Below, in pieces: positions 1 to 8,975 of a DNA stretch of 64,000 bases. The notes under the pieces are model-generated. The model saw only the letters and a program-made list of their open reading frames with translations, was not told where the DNA came from and ran no database searches. The position numbers were made by a program, and so were the translations under genes. Numbering within the stretch: the stretch's first letter is position 1; every line of letters starts with the position of its first letter. The DNA comes from Desulfuromonas versatilis (GTDB taxonomy: Bacteria; Desulfobacterota; Desulfuromonadia; Desulfuromonadales; NIT-T3), in contig NZ_AP024355.1 in assembly GCF_019704135.1 (NCBI RefSeq), positions 2,226,001-2,290,000 on the forward strand, written 5' to 3'.

Positions 1-186
1 AAAATTCTCGGAAAGACTCAATTCTACGGGTTTCTAAAGGGAGTGACCGTCGCTGCAATCGGTCCAATCACCTCCCAAGCCTGTGACAAAATTGCACTGA
101 AACCCTCCATCGAGGCACCGAAATATACCCTGGCCAGCCTGGCTGATGAGATCGTAAATCATTACCGTCGCGAACGAGCTTCATAG
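1..186 (+). CDS. hemD: Uroporphyrinogen-III synthase, C-terminal fragment
   Basis: The window opens inside a gene in frame 1 that ends at TAG 184-186; 61 residues are visible. The stretch VAAIGPITSQACDK followed by an EAPKYTLASLADEIVNHY tail matches the end of the HemD fold, which cyclises hydroxymethylbilane to uroporphyrinogen III in tetrapyrrole (haem, B12) synthesis. The N-terminal part lies outside the window. The call rests on this short but characteristic tail. Confidence 0.75.
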   Translation, partial: KILGKTQFYGFLKGVTVAAIGPITSQACDKIALKPSIEAPKYTLASLADEIVNHYRRERAS

Positions 187-394
187 TCAAGGGACTTCCT
201 GGTTGACCATGGGAAAGAGGTAAGCACAAGTCCATTGTTCCCCTTGCCTGATAGGGGATTCCGGCACTGGCCTCAGCGCCGGGGAGTGCAGGCAGTTGCC
301 GGAGTTGCTTATCCGTTCAGGACACGATCGAAGATAAGCTGTCGATCCAAGGGAAACCATGACGCAACGGCGTCAAGACAGGAACGGAGTCAAA

Positions 395-1132
395 ATGAAC
401 ATCGAAGGAAAAGTGGTTCTGGTGACGGGCGCCAATGGAGGCATCGGCCAAGCTTTGGTCCGGGCCCTGCTGGCGCGGGGCGCCACAAAAATCTACGCTG
501 CCGCACGGACAACCAAGGCGGCCTGCTGCGCTGCGGGACAAGACGACAACAAGGTTGTCGCGGTCAAGTTGGACATTACCAGGGCCTCTGAAGTGGAAGC
601 TGCGGCTAAACAGTGCACGGATGTCGACATTCTTATCAATAACGCCGGAGTCAACCGCTGCGTGTCGCTGCTGAGTCCCGCCGGGATGGAGGCCGCCCGG
701 GAGGAGATGGAAGTCAACTTCTTCGGTACCCTGGCCATGTGCCAGGCCTTTGCACCGGTTCTGGAATCCCGGGGCGGCGGTGCCATCGTCAACATCTGCT
801 CCATCATCGGCCTGGTCAACATGCCGCTCAATGGCACCTATTGTGCCTCAAAAGCTGCCGCCCACTCCCTGCTGCAGGGCTTGCGCGGCGAATTGGCGGC
901 CCGGCAGGTCCGGGTTTTCGCGGTGTACCCCGGCCCCGTCGAAACCCGGATGACGTCCGGGCAGAAAATCCCCAAAACCTCCCCGGCGCAGCTGGCCAAT
1001 GCCATCCTGACAGGCCTTGAGAATGGCGATGAGGATATTTTCCCCGATCCCCTGTCACAAAATGTCCATGCCTTATTGACCAAGGACGCCAAGCAGGCCG
1101 AAAAACATTTTGCGTTTTTTGTTCCCGGCTAA
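395..1132 (+). CDS. Short-chain dehydrogenase/reductase (SDR)
   Basis: A 245-residue classical SDR. The N-terminal cofactor motif TGANGGIGQA, the NNAG motif near residue 90 and the YCASK catalytic Tyr-Lys pair are intact, with the upstream active-site Ser region (ICSIIG). The ATG at 395 is chosen because GGAG lies 5 nt upstream; an in-frame ATG at 359 would add 12 residues unlike the family. The substrate cannot be told from sequence. It stands alone between hemD and the convergent efflux operon. No promoter or gene is seen in 187-394. Confidence 0.9.
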   Translation: MNIEGKVVLVTGANGGIGQALVRALLARGATKIYAAARTTKAACCAAGQDDNKVVAVKLDITRASEVEAAAKQCTDVDILINNAGVNRCVSLLSPAGMEAAREEMEVNFFGTLAMCQAFAPVLESRGGGAIVNICSIIGLVNMPLNGTYCASKAAAHSLLQGLRGELAARQVRVFAVYPGPVETRMTSGQKIPKTSPAQLANAILTGLENGDEDIFPDPLSQNVHALLTKDAKQAEKHFAFFVPG

Positions 1133-1241
1133 AACTTGGATCCGCTTTTTTTCTGCCTTCCTTTCACAAGAATTTTAACAAGGTTTTGTACCGCTCCGGG
1201 CCGACCGGCCTTCGCAAAAAAAAATACCTCACTGTGCAGGT

Positions 1242-4200
1242 TCAGCCCGCCTCCTGCCCCACCGCAACGGCGGCCTCCTGTCCCGCGACCGGCTCCTCGG
1301 CCCCTCCAACCATGGCATAGAGCACCGGCAGAACCAGCAGGGTGAGCAGGGTCGAGGAGACGACGCCACCGATGACCACCGTCGCCAGCGGCCGCTGCAC
1401 TTCGGCGCCGATGCCGGTGTTCAGCGCCATGGGGATGAAGCCGAAGCTGGCGACCATCGCGGTCATCAGCACCGGGCGCAGCCGCTGCTCGGCCGCCGTC
1501 TTGATGGCCTCCAGCAGCGCAACGTTCCGGGCGAGGAGGTCGCGCACCGCGGCGACCAGGACCATGTCGCCCAAAACGGCCACCCCGGAGAGGGCGACGA
1601 AGCCGACCCCGGCCGAGATGCTGAAAGGCATCCCCCGCAGCCACAGGGCGACGATGCCGCCCACCGCCGCGAAGGGGACGCCGGTGAAGACGCGGGCGGC
1701 GTCGAGCGCCCGCCCGTAGGTGAAGTAGAGCAGGGTGAAGATCAGCGCCAGGGCGAGCGGGACGACGAGGAAGAGCCGCTTCTGGGCGCGCTCCAGGTTC
1801 TCGAACTGCCCCCCGTAACGCACGTAGTAGCCGCTGGGCAGCTTCACCTCGCGGTCGATGGCGCTTTGCACCTCGGCCACGAAGCTCCCCACGTCGCGGC
1901 CGCGCACGTTGGCCTGCACGACGATGCGGCGCTTGCCCCACTCGCGGTTGATGGTCGAGGGTCCCTCGGTCACCTGGATCCGGGTCAGTTGGGAGAGGGG
2001 AATGGCCTCCCCGCCGGGGGCGGTGACCAGGATGCGCTCGAGGTCCTCGGGCTCGGCGCGGTAGCGCTCGGCGATGCGCACCGCGATGGGAAAGCGCCGC
2101 TCCCCCTGCTGGAGTTCCCCCACCTTGCGCCCTCCCAGGGCCTCCACGACCTCGAGGACTTCGCTGGCCGGGATGCCGTGGCGGGCGCTGGCCGCCCGGT
2201 CGACCGCGACCTGCACCAGGGGCAGGCCGGTCACCTGCTCGATGCTGACGTCGGCGGCCCCAGGGATTTTATTGACGACAGACTCGATCGCCCGGGCCTG
2301 CTCCTTGAGGGTGTCGAAGTCATCCCCGAAGAGCTTGATCCCCACATCCGAGCGGATGCCGGCGAGCATCTCGTTGACCCGCATCTCGATGGGCTGGGTG
2401 AAGATCTTCTTCATCCCCGGCAGGGCACTGAGTGCCTGTTCCATGGCCGCCACCAGTTCGCCCTGCGTCTTGGCCTGCGTCCACTGCGCGCGCGGCTTGA
2501 GGGTGAGGAAGATGTCCGAAAGCTCAAGCCCCATGGGGTCGGTAGCGACCTCGGCGCTGCCGGTGCGGGTCCAGATCCGCTCGATCTCGTCGGGGAACTT
2601 CTCCAGCAGCGCCCGCTCGATGTGGGTGCCGTAGCGCACCGACTCGTCGAGGGAGACGCTGGCGAGTCGCACGGTGTTGATGACGATGGTCCCCTCCATC
2701 AACCGCGGGACGAACTCCGAACCGAGGCGCGCGGCGAGAAATCCGGCCCCGAACAGGCAACAAAGGGCGATGGCGAGCACCGCGGCGCGCCGGCGCAGGG
2801 CGAAATGCAGCACCGGCCGGTAGAGCCTCTTGAGCCCGCGGACCAGCAGGGGCTCCCGGTCATGCCGGCGTCTCTTGAGGCCGAAGGAGGCGAGCACCGG
2901 CATCAGGGTCATCGACAGGGCCATGGAACCGAGCAGGGCGAAGATGACGGTCAGCGCCATGGGGCGAAAGAGCTTCCCCTCCACCCCCTGCAAGGCGAGA
3001 ATCGGCAGGTAGACGATCATGATGATGAGTTCGCCAAAAAGGGTCGGCTTGCGCACCTCGACAGCGGCCTCGCGCACCACCTCGAGGACGCTTCGGCCGG
3101 TTTCGTCCTCGGCGAGGCGGCGCTCGGAGTTCTCGATCATGATCACCGAGCTGTCGACAATCAGGCCGAAGTCGATGGCCCCCAGGCTCATCAGGGTGCC
3201 GGCGATGCCGAAGCGCAGCATCATGTCGAAGGCGAAGAGCATGGAAAGCGGAATGGCCAGGGCGACGATAAGCCCCGCCCGCAGGTTGCCCAGGAAGATG
3301 AAGAGGACAGCGATGACCAGCAACGCCCCCTCCATGAGATTCTTCTCGACGGTGCGCAGCACCTGATCGACCAGCGTGGTGCGGTCGTAGGCGGTCGCCA
3401 CCTCGACCCCCTCGGGCAGGGTCTTTTTGACCTCGGCAAGCCGGGCCTTGAGGCGGGTGGTGACATCGTGGCTGTTCTCCCCCATGAGCATGAAGCCGAG
3501 GCCGAGCACCGCCTCCCCCTTTCCGTCGGCGGTCACGGCGCCGCGGCGGATCTCTTTGCCCTCCACCACCCGGGCGAGGTCGGAGACGAGTACCGGAACC
3601 CCGTTTTTAACCGTGACCACGATGTCCTCGATCTCCTCGGGGCCGGTGACGATGCCCACCCCCTGGACCAGGCTCGACTCGCCGGCCCTGTCCAGCGTCC
3701 CGCCACCGACGTTCAGGTTCCCCTGCTCGACGGCCTCGATGAGCTGATCCAGCGTCATGCCGCGGTTGGCGAGTTCCTGCGGATCGACCACGATCTCGAT
3801 GCGCCGTTCGTCGCCCCCCCAGGTGTTCACTTCCGCCACCCCGGAGACCGAGCGCATCTGCGGCTTCATCACCCAGTCGTGCAGGGTGCGCAGCTCGGCC
3901 AGAGTCTTGTCCTTGGCGGTGATCAGGTAGTGGAAGACTTCGCCCAGGCCGGTGGCCACCGGCCCGAGCTCGGGCTTGCCGATGCCGGCGGGCAGATCGA
4001 CGGTCTGCACCCGCTCCATGACCACCTGGCGGGAGAGGTAGATGTCGGTGCCGTCCTCGAAGATGACGGTGATCTGGGAGAGGCCGAACTTGGAGATGGA
4101 GCGGACTTCTTTCAATTTCGGCAGCCCGGAGATCGCCTGCTCCAGCGGCGCCGAGATCTGCCGCTCGATCTCCAGCGGCGAGAAAGCCGGTGCCACCGTG

Positions 4201-4349
4201 TTTACCTGGACCTGGACCGGCGTGGTATCCGGGTAGGCATCCATCGGCAGGCGCAAAAAGGCGAAGACCCCGAGGACGGCGATGAAGGTCCAGACGACGA
4301 TCACCGCCAGGCGGTGTTTGAGGGACCAGTCGATGATCCAGTTCAGCAT
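1242..4349 (-). CDS. Heavy-metal efflux RND permease (CusA/CzcA family)
   Basis: A 1035-residue inner-membrane proton-driven pump, last gene of the operon. It starts with the typical MLNWIIDWSLKHR N-terminus and has the HME-RND transmembrane-4 signature DFGLIVDSSVIMIEN carrying the acidic residues of the proton relay. Two large periplasmic loops and twelve predicted membrane segments fit the family, and length is normal. It works with the adaptor (4359-5747) and the TolC-like channel (6076-7299) as a tripartite exporter. Which metal is carried (Cu/Ag or Zn/Co/Cd) cannot be settled from the visible motifs. Confidence 0.93.
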   Translation of the reverse strand: MLNWIIDWSLKHRLAVIVVWTFIAVLGVFAFLRLPMDAYPDTTPVQVQVNTVAPAFSPLEIERQISAPLEQAISGLPKLKEVRSISKFGLSQITVIFEDGTDIYLSRQVVMERVQTVDLPAGIGKPELGPVATGLGEVFHYLITAKDKTLAELRTLHDWVMKPQMRSVSGVAEVNTWGGDERRIEIVVDPQELANRGMTLDQLIEAVEQGNLNVGGGTLDRAGESSLVQGVGIVTGPEEIEDIVVTVKNGVPVLVSDLARVVEGKEIRRGAVTADGKGEAVLGLGFMLMGENSHDVTTRLKARLAEVKKTLPEGVEVATAYDRTTLVDQVLRTVEKNLMEGALLVIAVLFIFLGNLRAGLIVALAIPLSMLFAFDMMLRFGIAGTLMSLGAIDFGLIVDSSVIMIENSERRLAEDETGRSVLEVVREAAVEVRKPTLFGELIIMIVYLPILALQGVEGKLFRPMALTVIFALLGSMALSMTLMPVLASFGLKRRRHDREPLLVRGLKRLYRPVLHFALRRRAAVLAIALCCLFGAGFLAARLGSEFVPRLMEGTIVINTVRLASVSLDESVRYGTHIERALLEKFPDEIERIWTRTGSAEVATDPMGLELSDIFLTLKPRAQWTQAKTQGELVAAMEQALSALPGMKKIFTQPIEMRVNEMLAGIRSDVGIKLFGDDFDTLKEQARAIESVVNKIPGAADVSIEQVTGLPLVQVAVDRAASARHGIPASEVLEVVEALGGRKVGELQQGERRFPIAVRIAERYRAEPEDLERILVTAPGGEAIPLSQLTRIQVTEGPSTINREWGKRRIVVQANVRGRDVGSFVAEVQSAIDREVKLPSGYYVRYGGQFENLERAQKRLFLVVPLALALIFTLLYFTYGRALDAARVFTGVPFAAVGGIVALWLRGMPFSISAGVGFVALSGVAVLGDMVLVAAVRDLLARNVALLEAIKTAAEQRLRPVLMTAMVASFGFIPMALNTGIGAEVQRPLATVVIGGVVSSTLLTLLVLPVLYAMVGGAEEPVAGQEAAVAVGQEAG

Positions 4350-4358
4350 GACAAACTC

Positions 4359-5747
4359 CTAGTTCTGTTCCACTTCGCAGCAGCCGGCCCCGATGGCATC
4401 CCCCAGCGTTTCGGTCTTGAGAAAAAAGCTTCCGGCGACCACAATCTCTTCTCCGGGCTGCACCCCCGAGGCGAGCTGCACGGTTTCACCGCTGACCGAG
4501 CGCGGTCCCATCTCGACCCGTCGGGCCTCGAACTCGTTTTCGGCGAGGCGCACGAAGACGAGATTGACCGATTTGGCCCGCTGGACGGCGTCTCGGGGAA
4601 CCTCTGACAGGGCCTGGGCTCCGCCCACGGTGATGCGGGCCTCGCCGTACATGTTCGCCCGCAGCAGCCCTTCGGGATTATCGAGGCGCACCCGGGCCTG
4701 AGCGGTACGGGTGCGCGGGTCGACCAGGGGTGCGATGTAGCTGATCGTCCCGCGGAACTGCTGCCCCTGCAGGGCGCCCAAAGTGATGACCACGGGCATC
4801 CCGGTTGTCACCCGCCCGAGATCCTTCTCCGGCAGGGCCAGTTCGGCCCACATGGTAGAGGTATCGACGATCTCGAAGAGCGAGGGCTGGGTCTCCACGT
4901 ATTCATCGAGGGAGGCGCTGCGCCGGGTGACGATCCCGGCGAAGGGGGCCTTCAGGGTATAGCGGCCGCCACTGCCGGCCGCGCCCATGATCTTCAGCGA
5001 GCCCTTGAGCGCATTCAGGTCGGCCAGGGCCTCACGGTAGGCCTGTTCGGCGGCGAGGACCTCTTTTCTGGCCGAGATCCCCCTTTTCTCCAGTTCAGCC
5101 TCGCGGCGGAAGTTCTCTTCCGTCACCCGGACTCGGGCTTGCGCCGCAGCGAGCTGCGACTGGTCGGCGGTCACCGCCGTGCTCTCGATCTCGGCGAGCG
5201 GATCGCCCGCCGCCACCCGGGTGCCGATATCGGCATGGAGGCGTTTGACCACGCCGGGGGAGCGGGCGTTGACCTGCGCAACCCGCGTCGGATCGTAGGC
5301 GATTACGACAGGCACGGTCAGCTCGGCGCGACCTTCAGCAGGCAGCGCCTGGGTGGTTTCGATCCCCGCCAGCCTCGCCGCCTCCTTGGTCTTCAGAATG
5401 ACCAGAGTGCCGTCGGCGGGAGCCTCGTCGATGCTGACATCCACCGCGGGCTTTCCTCCTCGTTCGGGGTGACACTGGGGGCAGATCGATTCGGGAAAGC
5501 CGTGCTCGGCGCACCAGTCTCCCTTGGCCTGGAAGACGACTGCCAGCTTCGGGTTGCACTTGGTGCACAGCGCTTCGAGGACCCCGTGTTCCCGGCACAT
5601 CCCTTCCTCCTGGCTCGAGGGCGGTGAGGCGGGCCGTGCCGATGCAGCTTCCGGGGCAGGAATCGAAGCCTCTGCCGAGCGGCTCTCGCCGCAGCCGGCG
5701 GCTGCGACGAGAGCCATCAGGGCCAACAGACAGAGGAGCCGGCGCAT
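4359..5747 (-). CDS. RND periplasmic adaptor (HlyD/CusB type) with N-terminal Cys/His repeats
   Basis: A 462-residue membrane-fusion protein. A lipoprotein-type signal ends in LVAAAGCG, so Cys19 is probably lipidated. Residues about 50-95 hold two Cys/His units (CREHG..CTKC and CAEHG..CPQC). The usual barrel, lipoyl and hairpin parts follow (VNARSPGVVKRLHADIGTRV, then LKAPFAGIVTRR). The start codon abuts the TAA of the upstream Cys-rich gene and the permease begins 9 nt after its stop, so the genes are co-transcribed. The Cys/His head is probably a metal-capture module (inference). Confidence 0.9.
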   Translation of the reverse strand: MRRLLCLLALMALVAAAGCGESRSAEASIPAPEAASARPASPPSSQEEGMCREHGVLEALCTKCNPKLAVVFQAKGDWCAEHGFPESICPQCHPERGGKPAVDVSIDEAPADGTLVILKTKEAARLAGIETTQALPAEGRAELTVPVVIAYDPTRVAQVNARSPGVVKRLHADIGTRVAAGDPLAEIESTAVTADQSQLAAAQARVRVTEENFRREAELEKRGISARKEVLAAEQAYREALADLNALKGSLKIMGAAGSGGRYTLKAPFAGIVTRRSASLDEYVETQPSLFEIVDTSTMWAELALPEKDLGRVTTGMPVVITLGALQGQQFRGTISYIAPLVDPRTRTAQARVRLDNPEGLLRANMYGEARITVGGAQALSEVPRDAVQRAKSVNLVFVRLAENEFEARRVEMGPRSVSGETVQLASGVQPGEEIVVAGSFFLKTETLGDAIGAGCCEVEQN

Positions 5748-6053
5748 TTACGCCCCCTGCTTGGGCGGACGGACGATCTTGAGGTCCGGGTTACACTTGA
5801 GATCCTGGGACTTGGGCAGGCCGTGCAACTCGCACCAGTCGCCGGTGGCCTTGAAGACCGGGATCAACGACTTGTCGCAGCGGGTGCACTGGGATTCGGC
5901 AACCTTGTGCTCAGCACACCAGTCCTCGTAGGAACCTGGCTTGGCCCCTTCGGCGGCGTGGAGATCGTCGCTGGCACGGACGGGAAGAGGCCCAAAAGTG
6001 GAGGCGGCAACGAAAGCGAACAGGACAGCGGACAGCAGGATGGAACGATGCAT
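5748..6053 (-). CDS. Small periplasmic Cys/His-rich protein of metal efflux operon
   Basis: 101 residues, start ATG 6051-6053 with AGGAG upstream; a longer in-frame start at 6095 has no such site. A Sec signal peptide (MHRSILLSAVLFAFVAAS) is followed by two Cys/His units, DWCAEHKVAESQCTRC and DWCELHGLPKSQDLKC, nearly the same as those in the adjacent adaptor. The second unit has lost the first Cys of its CxxC pair. It sits between channel and adaptor genes. A periplasmic metal chaperone that hands ions to the adaptor is the likeliest role, but this is inference. Confidence 0.75.
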   Translation of the reverse strand: MHRSILLSAVLFAFVAASTFGPLPVRASDDLHAAEGAKPGSYEDWCAEHKVAESQCTRCDKSLIPVFKATGDWCELHGLPKSQDLKCNPDLKIVRPPKQGA

Positions 6054-6075
6054 GATGTTTCTCCTTGGATGTGTT

Positions 6076-7299
6076 TTACTTGGAAAAGGTTCCAATAGCC
6101 GAAGCCAGCCCGATGCCGGTTTCGGAAGCCTTCAGGAGGTGATCGAGATATTCCCTCCGGGTCTCGAGGGCCTCGCGGCGCACCTGCAGCAGGGTGGCCA
6201 GAGCGATCTTGCCACTGCGGTAACTCTCGGTTGCCATGGCCTGGTTTTCGCTCTGCAGGGGCAGCGCGACCTCCTCCATTTCGCGGACGGCCTCTACCGC
6301 CGCCTGGTAGGCGAGGCGGGCCCCTTCGATCTGACTCGAAATCACCGCTTCCTTGGTTTCGGCGACGATTCTGGCGCGCCGGCTCCTGGCCATGGCCTCC
6401 CGGACAGGCGCCTCGCGGCGCGGGTTCAGGAAGGGCAGTCCGACCGCCACCCCCGCCAGGGCCACCTTCTCGTCCCCCTCCTGGTGGTAGCTCAGCCGCA
6501 AGGCCAGATCGGGGCGCTGTTCGGCCTTGGCCAGGGCGATGTCCGCATCCGCGGCTTCCACCTCGGCCCGCGCCGCGAGAAGGTCGGGGCGTGAGGCCAT
6601 GGCCGGGTCGAGGTGAAAGCGGTCGAAGAAACTTCGATCTTCAAGGTCGCCCTCGATCTGAAAATCGCCCCCGGCGGGTAAGGCGAGGCTTTGTTCCAGG
6701 GCGGCTCGCGCCTGGGCCAAACGTCCCTGCGCCGATGCGATCTCGCTGGCGGCCCTGGCCGTCTCGGTTCTGGCGAGATTTACCTCGAACAGGGGCGCAT
6801 CCCCGGCGCGATAACGATCCGTGGCGATGCGCAGCAGTTCCTCGGCGAGCGCTTTCCGTTCGCGGGCCAGTTCCAACCCCTTGCGGGCATGGAGAACCCG
6901 GTAATAGGCGCCGACCGCCGCGCTCACCGCCTGACGCCGCGCCTCGCCGGTCAACCATTTCTCCCGCTGAAGCTCCGCCTCGGCGACGGCAATGCGTTTG
7001 TCGCGCCGGCCCCACAATTCCACGGGAATCTCGAGCCCCACGCCAAAGTCGACGTCGTCTTCCTCGGCACTGCGGGGACCGGCCTCCAACTCCAGCTGGG
7101 GATTTTCGAGGGTGCGCACCTTGGCGCCGGCCAGCCTGGCCTCCCCTTCCTCGATTTGGGTGGAGGAAAGGCGAACTTCCAAGGCGGCCGAAGCGGCCAG
7201 CTCCAGGACCCGGGCCTGAGTCAAGGCCGTCTCGGCCGCAGCATTTGGCGCCGGGAGCGAGAAAATCAGGAGCAAGACAGAAAACCAGAAACGCTTCAT
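6076..7299 (-). CDS. TolC-family outer-membrane efflux protein (CzcC/CusC type)
   Basis: 407 residues with a signal peptide (MKRFWFSVLLLIFSLPAPNAAA) and the two-fold repeated helical pattern of the outer-membrane factor family, for example ARLAGAKVRTLENPQLELEAGP in the first half and a PFLNPRREAPVREA segment in the second. It should form the outer-membrane duct of the RND exporter encoded downstream. The gap to the Cys-rich gene is short (22 nt), consistent with one transcript. Confidence 0.9.
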   Translation of the reverse strand: MKRFWFSVLLLIFSLPAPNAAAETALTQARVLELAASAALEVRLSSTQIEEGEARLAGAKVRTLENPQLELEAGPRSAEEDDVDFGVGLEIPVELWGRRDKRIAVAEAELQREKWLTGEARRQAVSAAVGAYYRVLHARKGLELARERKALAEELLRIATDRYRAGDAPLFEVNLARTETARAASEIASAQGRLAQARAALEQSLALPAGGDFQIEGDLEDRSFFDRFHLDPAMASRPDLLAARAEVEAADADIALAKAEQRPDLALRLSYHQEGDEKVALAGVAVGLPFLNPRREAPVREAMARSRRARIVAETKEAVISSQIEGARLAYQAAVEAVREMEEVALPLQSENQAMATESYRSGKIALATLLQVRREALETRREYLDHLLKASETGIGLASAIGTFSK

Positions 7300-7370
7300 C
7301 TCCGATCAATCTCCAGTTCTTTCGGGAAGCCGCCCGGGTAGGGTCGACATCCGAAGGCTAGTCTTTTAAG

Positions 7371-7535
7371 AGGACCCAGGGCCTGGCGGGCGCCGCACGA
7401 AAGGTCCCCAGCCGCTAGGGGGGCCACGTCATCGACGCAGGACTGGCCCGAGGCGTCGAAAAAGGGACCTTGGGTCCTTGGAATATGGATTTAACGCTGC
7501 AAGAAAAAGGAATCAGTGACGGGCGAAAACCCGTC
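7371..7535. other. Nested inverted repeats, candidate structured leader RNA
   Basis: Between the TolC-like gene and the small secreted gene lie nested complementary arms: AGGACCC 7371-7377 with GGGTCCT 7472-7478, AGGTCCC 7402-7408 with GGGACCT 7464-7470, and inside them GACGC 7434-7438 with GCGTC 7453-7457. GGGCCA 7421-7426 with TGGCCC 7444-7449 would cross the last pair, giving a pseudoknot or an alternative fold. A separate hairpin GACGGG/CCCGTC spans 7518-7535. On the minus strand it lies 72 nt before the TolC-like start. No known riboswitch class was recognised. Confidence 0.4.
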
Positions 7536-7564
7536 GGTCGCCCAGGAAAGGCGAAGGAGAGGTA

Positions 7565-8029
7565 TCAATTTCTCAGGACAACGGTGCGCAGAAAAGCAAG
7601 GGTTGGCTGTTGCGGGGGAGGCGGTTGCGGGCGGAATCCCGGGACCACTTCCAGCAGAGGAAAAAGGGAGAAACCCGAGGGGGAATGGACCGGAGGGGTA
7701 GCGGGAGTCGAAAAACCCGCCTCATCTGAAAACCGCGAAACGGGGTGAACATTCTGCGTGAACGCGGGAAGGTCGAAGCACTCCGCACCTGGTGCGATCT
7801 CAAGACCTGGAGAGTCATGGCTGTCAGCATGACCATGCTCTGACCCCTCTTCCTTGCAGGGATCGGTCTTCTCGCAGCGCCCCTGGGGGTTGTATTCCAG
7901 GCGCGGCCCTCCCTCGGAGCCGAAGCACCAGGAGAAACCCTGAGCCATTCCGCCCCCCACGAAGAGATGGACGAAGCAAACGGCCAGTAGAATCAGATGA
8001 TGTAATGGGGATCTGGTCATGATTTTCAT
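7565..8029 (-). CDS. Small secreted His/Pro-rich hypothetical protein heading the metal efflux operon
   Basis: About 154 residues. A signal peptide-like N-terminus (MTRSPLHHLILLAVCFVHLF) precedes a stretch with Cys, His, Asp and Glu (GSEHGHADSHD) and a Pro-rich tail PQPPPPQQPTLAFLRTVVLR. The ATG at 8029 is used; an ATG nine bases on is possible and neither has a strong ribosome site. Same strand as, and directly before, the efflux genes. Small secreted proteins of this shape are often first in such operons, so a metal-sensing or binding role is suspected, not shown. Confidence 0.55.
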   Translation of the reverse strand: MKIMTRSPLHHLILLAVCFVHLFVGGGMAQGFSWCFGSEGGPRLEYNPQGRCEKTDPCKEEGSEHGHADSHDSPGLEIAPGAECFDLPAFTQNVHPVSRFSDEAGFSTPATPPVHSPSGFSLFPLLEVVPGFRPQPPPPQQPTLAFLRTVVLRN

Positions 8030-8064
8030 ACCTGGGTTCAAAGTTTAATCCGGGTGCCCCTGAA

Positions 8065-8104
8065 AAAGCAACACTGAGACTCTTTTTTTTCGATGGGTGT
8101 TGCT
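8065..8104 (-). terminator. Hairpin with T-run in the leader of the efflux operon
   Basis: On the minus strand AGCAACAC (8104-8097) pairs with GTGTTGCT (8074-8067), followed by TTTTTC. The loop is long (22 nt) and A-rich. It lies about 40 nt before the first gene of the efflux operon, so it could act as an attenuator rather than as an end-of-gene terminator. Confidence 0.35.
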
Positions 8105-8185
8105 GGGGGTCCTGAAAACAAAGACCCTGCCGGTCACCCCAAAACACACCGGGAAAACGCTAAGGCCGTTGGTCGTCTTGGAGCT

Positions 8186-8732
8186 TCATTTCTTGGAGCT
8201 GGTTGCCTGGGAAACCACAGACCGCGTCACGGGAAACCACCCACCCTGATGCAGTAGACATTGAGCGCCCTTGAGGAGGCGAAATCCCGGGTAGTTTCCG
8301 GTGAGCCGGTCGATCTGGTCGAGCTGCTGCTCCAGGCGTTTGCGGTCCAGGCCCCTGGCCACGGTGACTGCGCGGCTGTGCTCGGTGATCGCCAGGTAAC
8401 TGGAGCCGAGGCAGCGGGCCGCTCAACCGTTCAGCCGCGGCGAGCTTGGTGCGCGTTTGTGCCCTTGCGTGGCGTTCCAGCTCCTGGGGGGGCTTCTCCT
8501 CCATCTTCTCCCCAAAACCCTTCAGGTCCCGGACCTGGTGCTTGCGGGCAGCCCCAGCCAGATCTTCCAGGTTCTCGACGCCCAGTTCCCGATGCAGGGT
8601 CGCGACCCGCTTCGGGCCGAGCCGGGCGATCTCCAGCAGTTCAGCCAGCTCGCCCTGGACTTGCTTCTGCAGCTCCTCAAGCATGGCGACCTTGTTGCAG
8701 GTCGGGGCGATGTTCGCATTGTGGATGGGCCT
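8186..8732 (-). pseudogene. polX: Decayed DNA polymerase X (PolX) gene
   Basis: Three pieces of a PolX are recognisable. PIHNANIAPTCNKVA is the N-terminus, with the expected ATG replaced by AGG at 8732-8730. It is followed directly by the helix-hairpin-helix region ELAELLEIARLGPKRVATL and LKGFGEKMEEK, so the first part of the polymerase domain is deleted. A frame change and second deletion then lead to a PHP-domain piece, YLAITEHSRAVTVARGLDRK, in another frame (about 8398-8186, stop TGA 8188-8186). The nucleotidyltransferase palm is missing. It cannot encode an active enzyme. Confidence 0.85.
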
Positions 8733-8975
8733 ATTGAGGAGCCTTCCCGGCGAGGGCGTTTCCTGAAGGACTGCTCTGGAAAGGATACTGAAAAACCCCT
8801 GTTCCCCAGCCGTGCAGGCGGGTTCTCTTTGTCTGCAATTGTGAATTGTCCGATGTTCGATAAGCTGGGGGTGATAAGGCATTCAGCGGGCAATTGACCA
8901 ACCGGACTAGGCCGGATCCAAGATCGAAGAACAGAAGCCGATCGGAACGGCTCCGGTGTGCGGACGAGAAGAAAC

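Noticed and set aside
1866-4607. Open frame of 913 codons on the plus strand
   Set aside because: Antisense to the RND permease and adaptor. Its composition is His/Gly/Asp-rich without family motifs, as expected from the complement of a GC-rich gene.
7371-7535. Cobalamin or other known riboswitch before the TolC-like gene
   Set aside because: The conserved cobalamin-box sequences are absent on both strands. Only generic nested stems remain, reported as a candidate structure.
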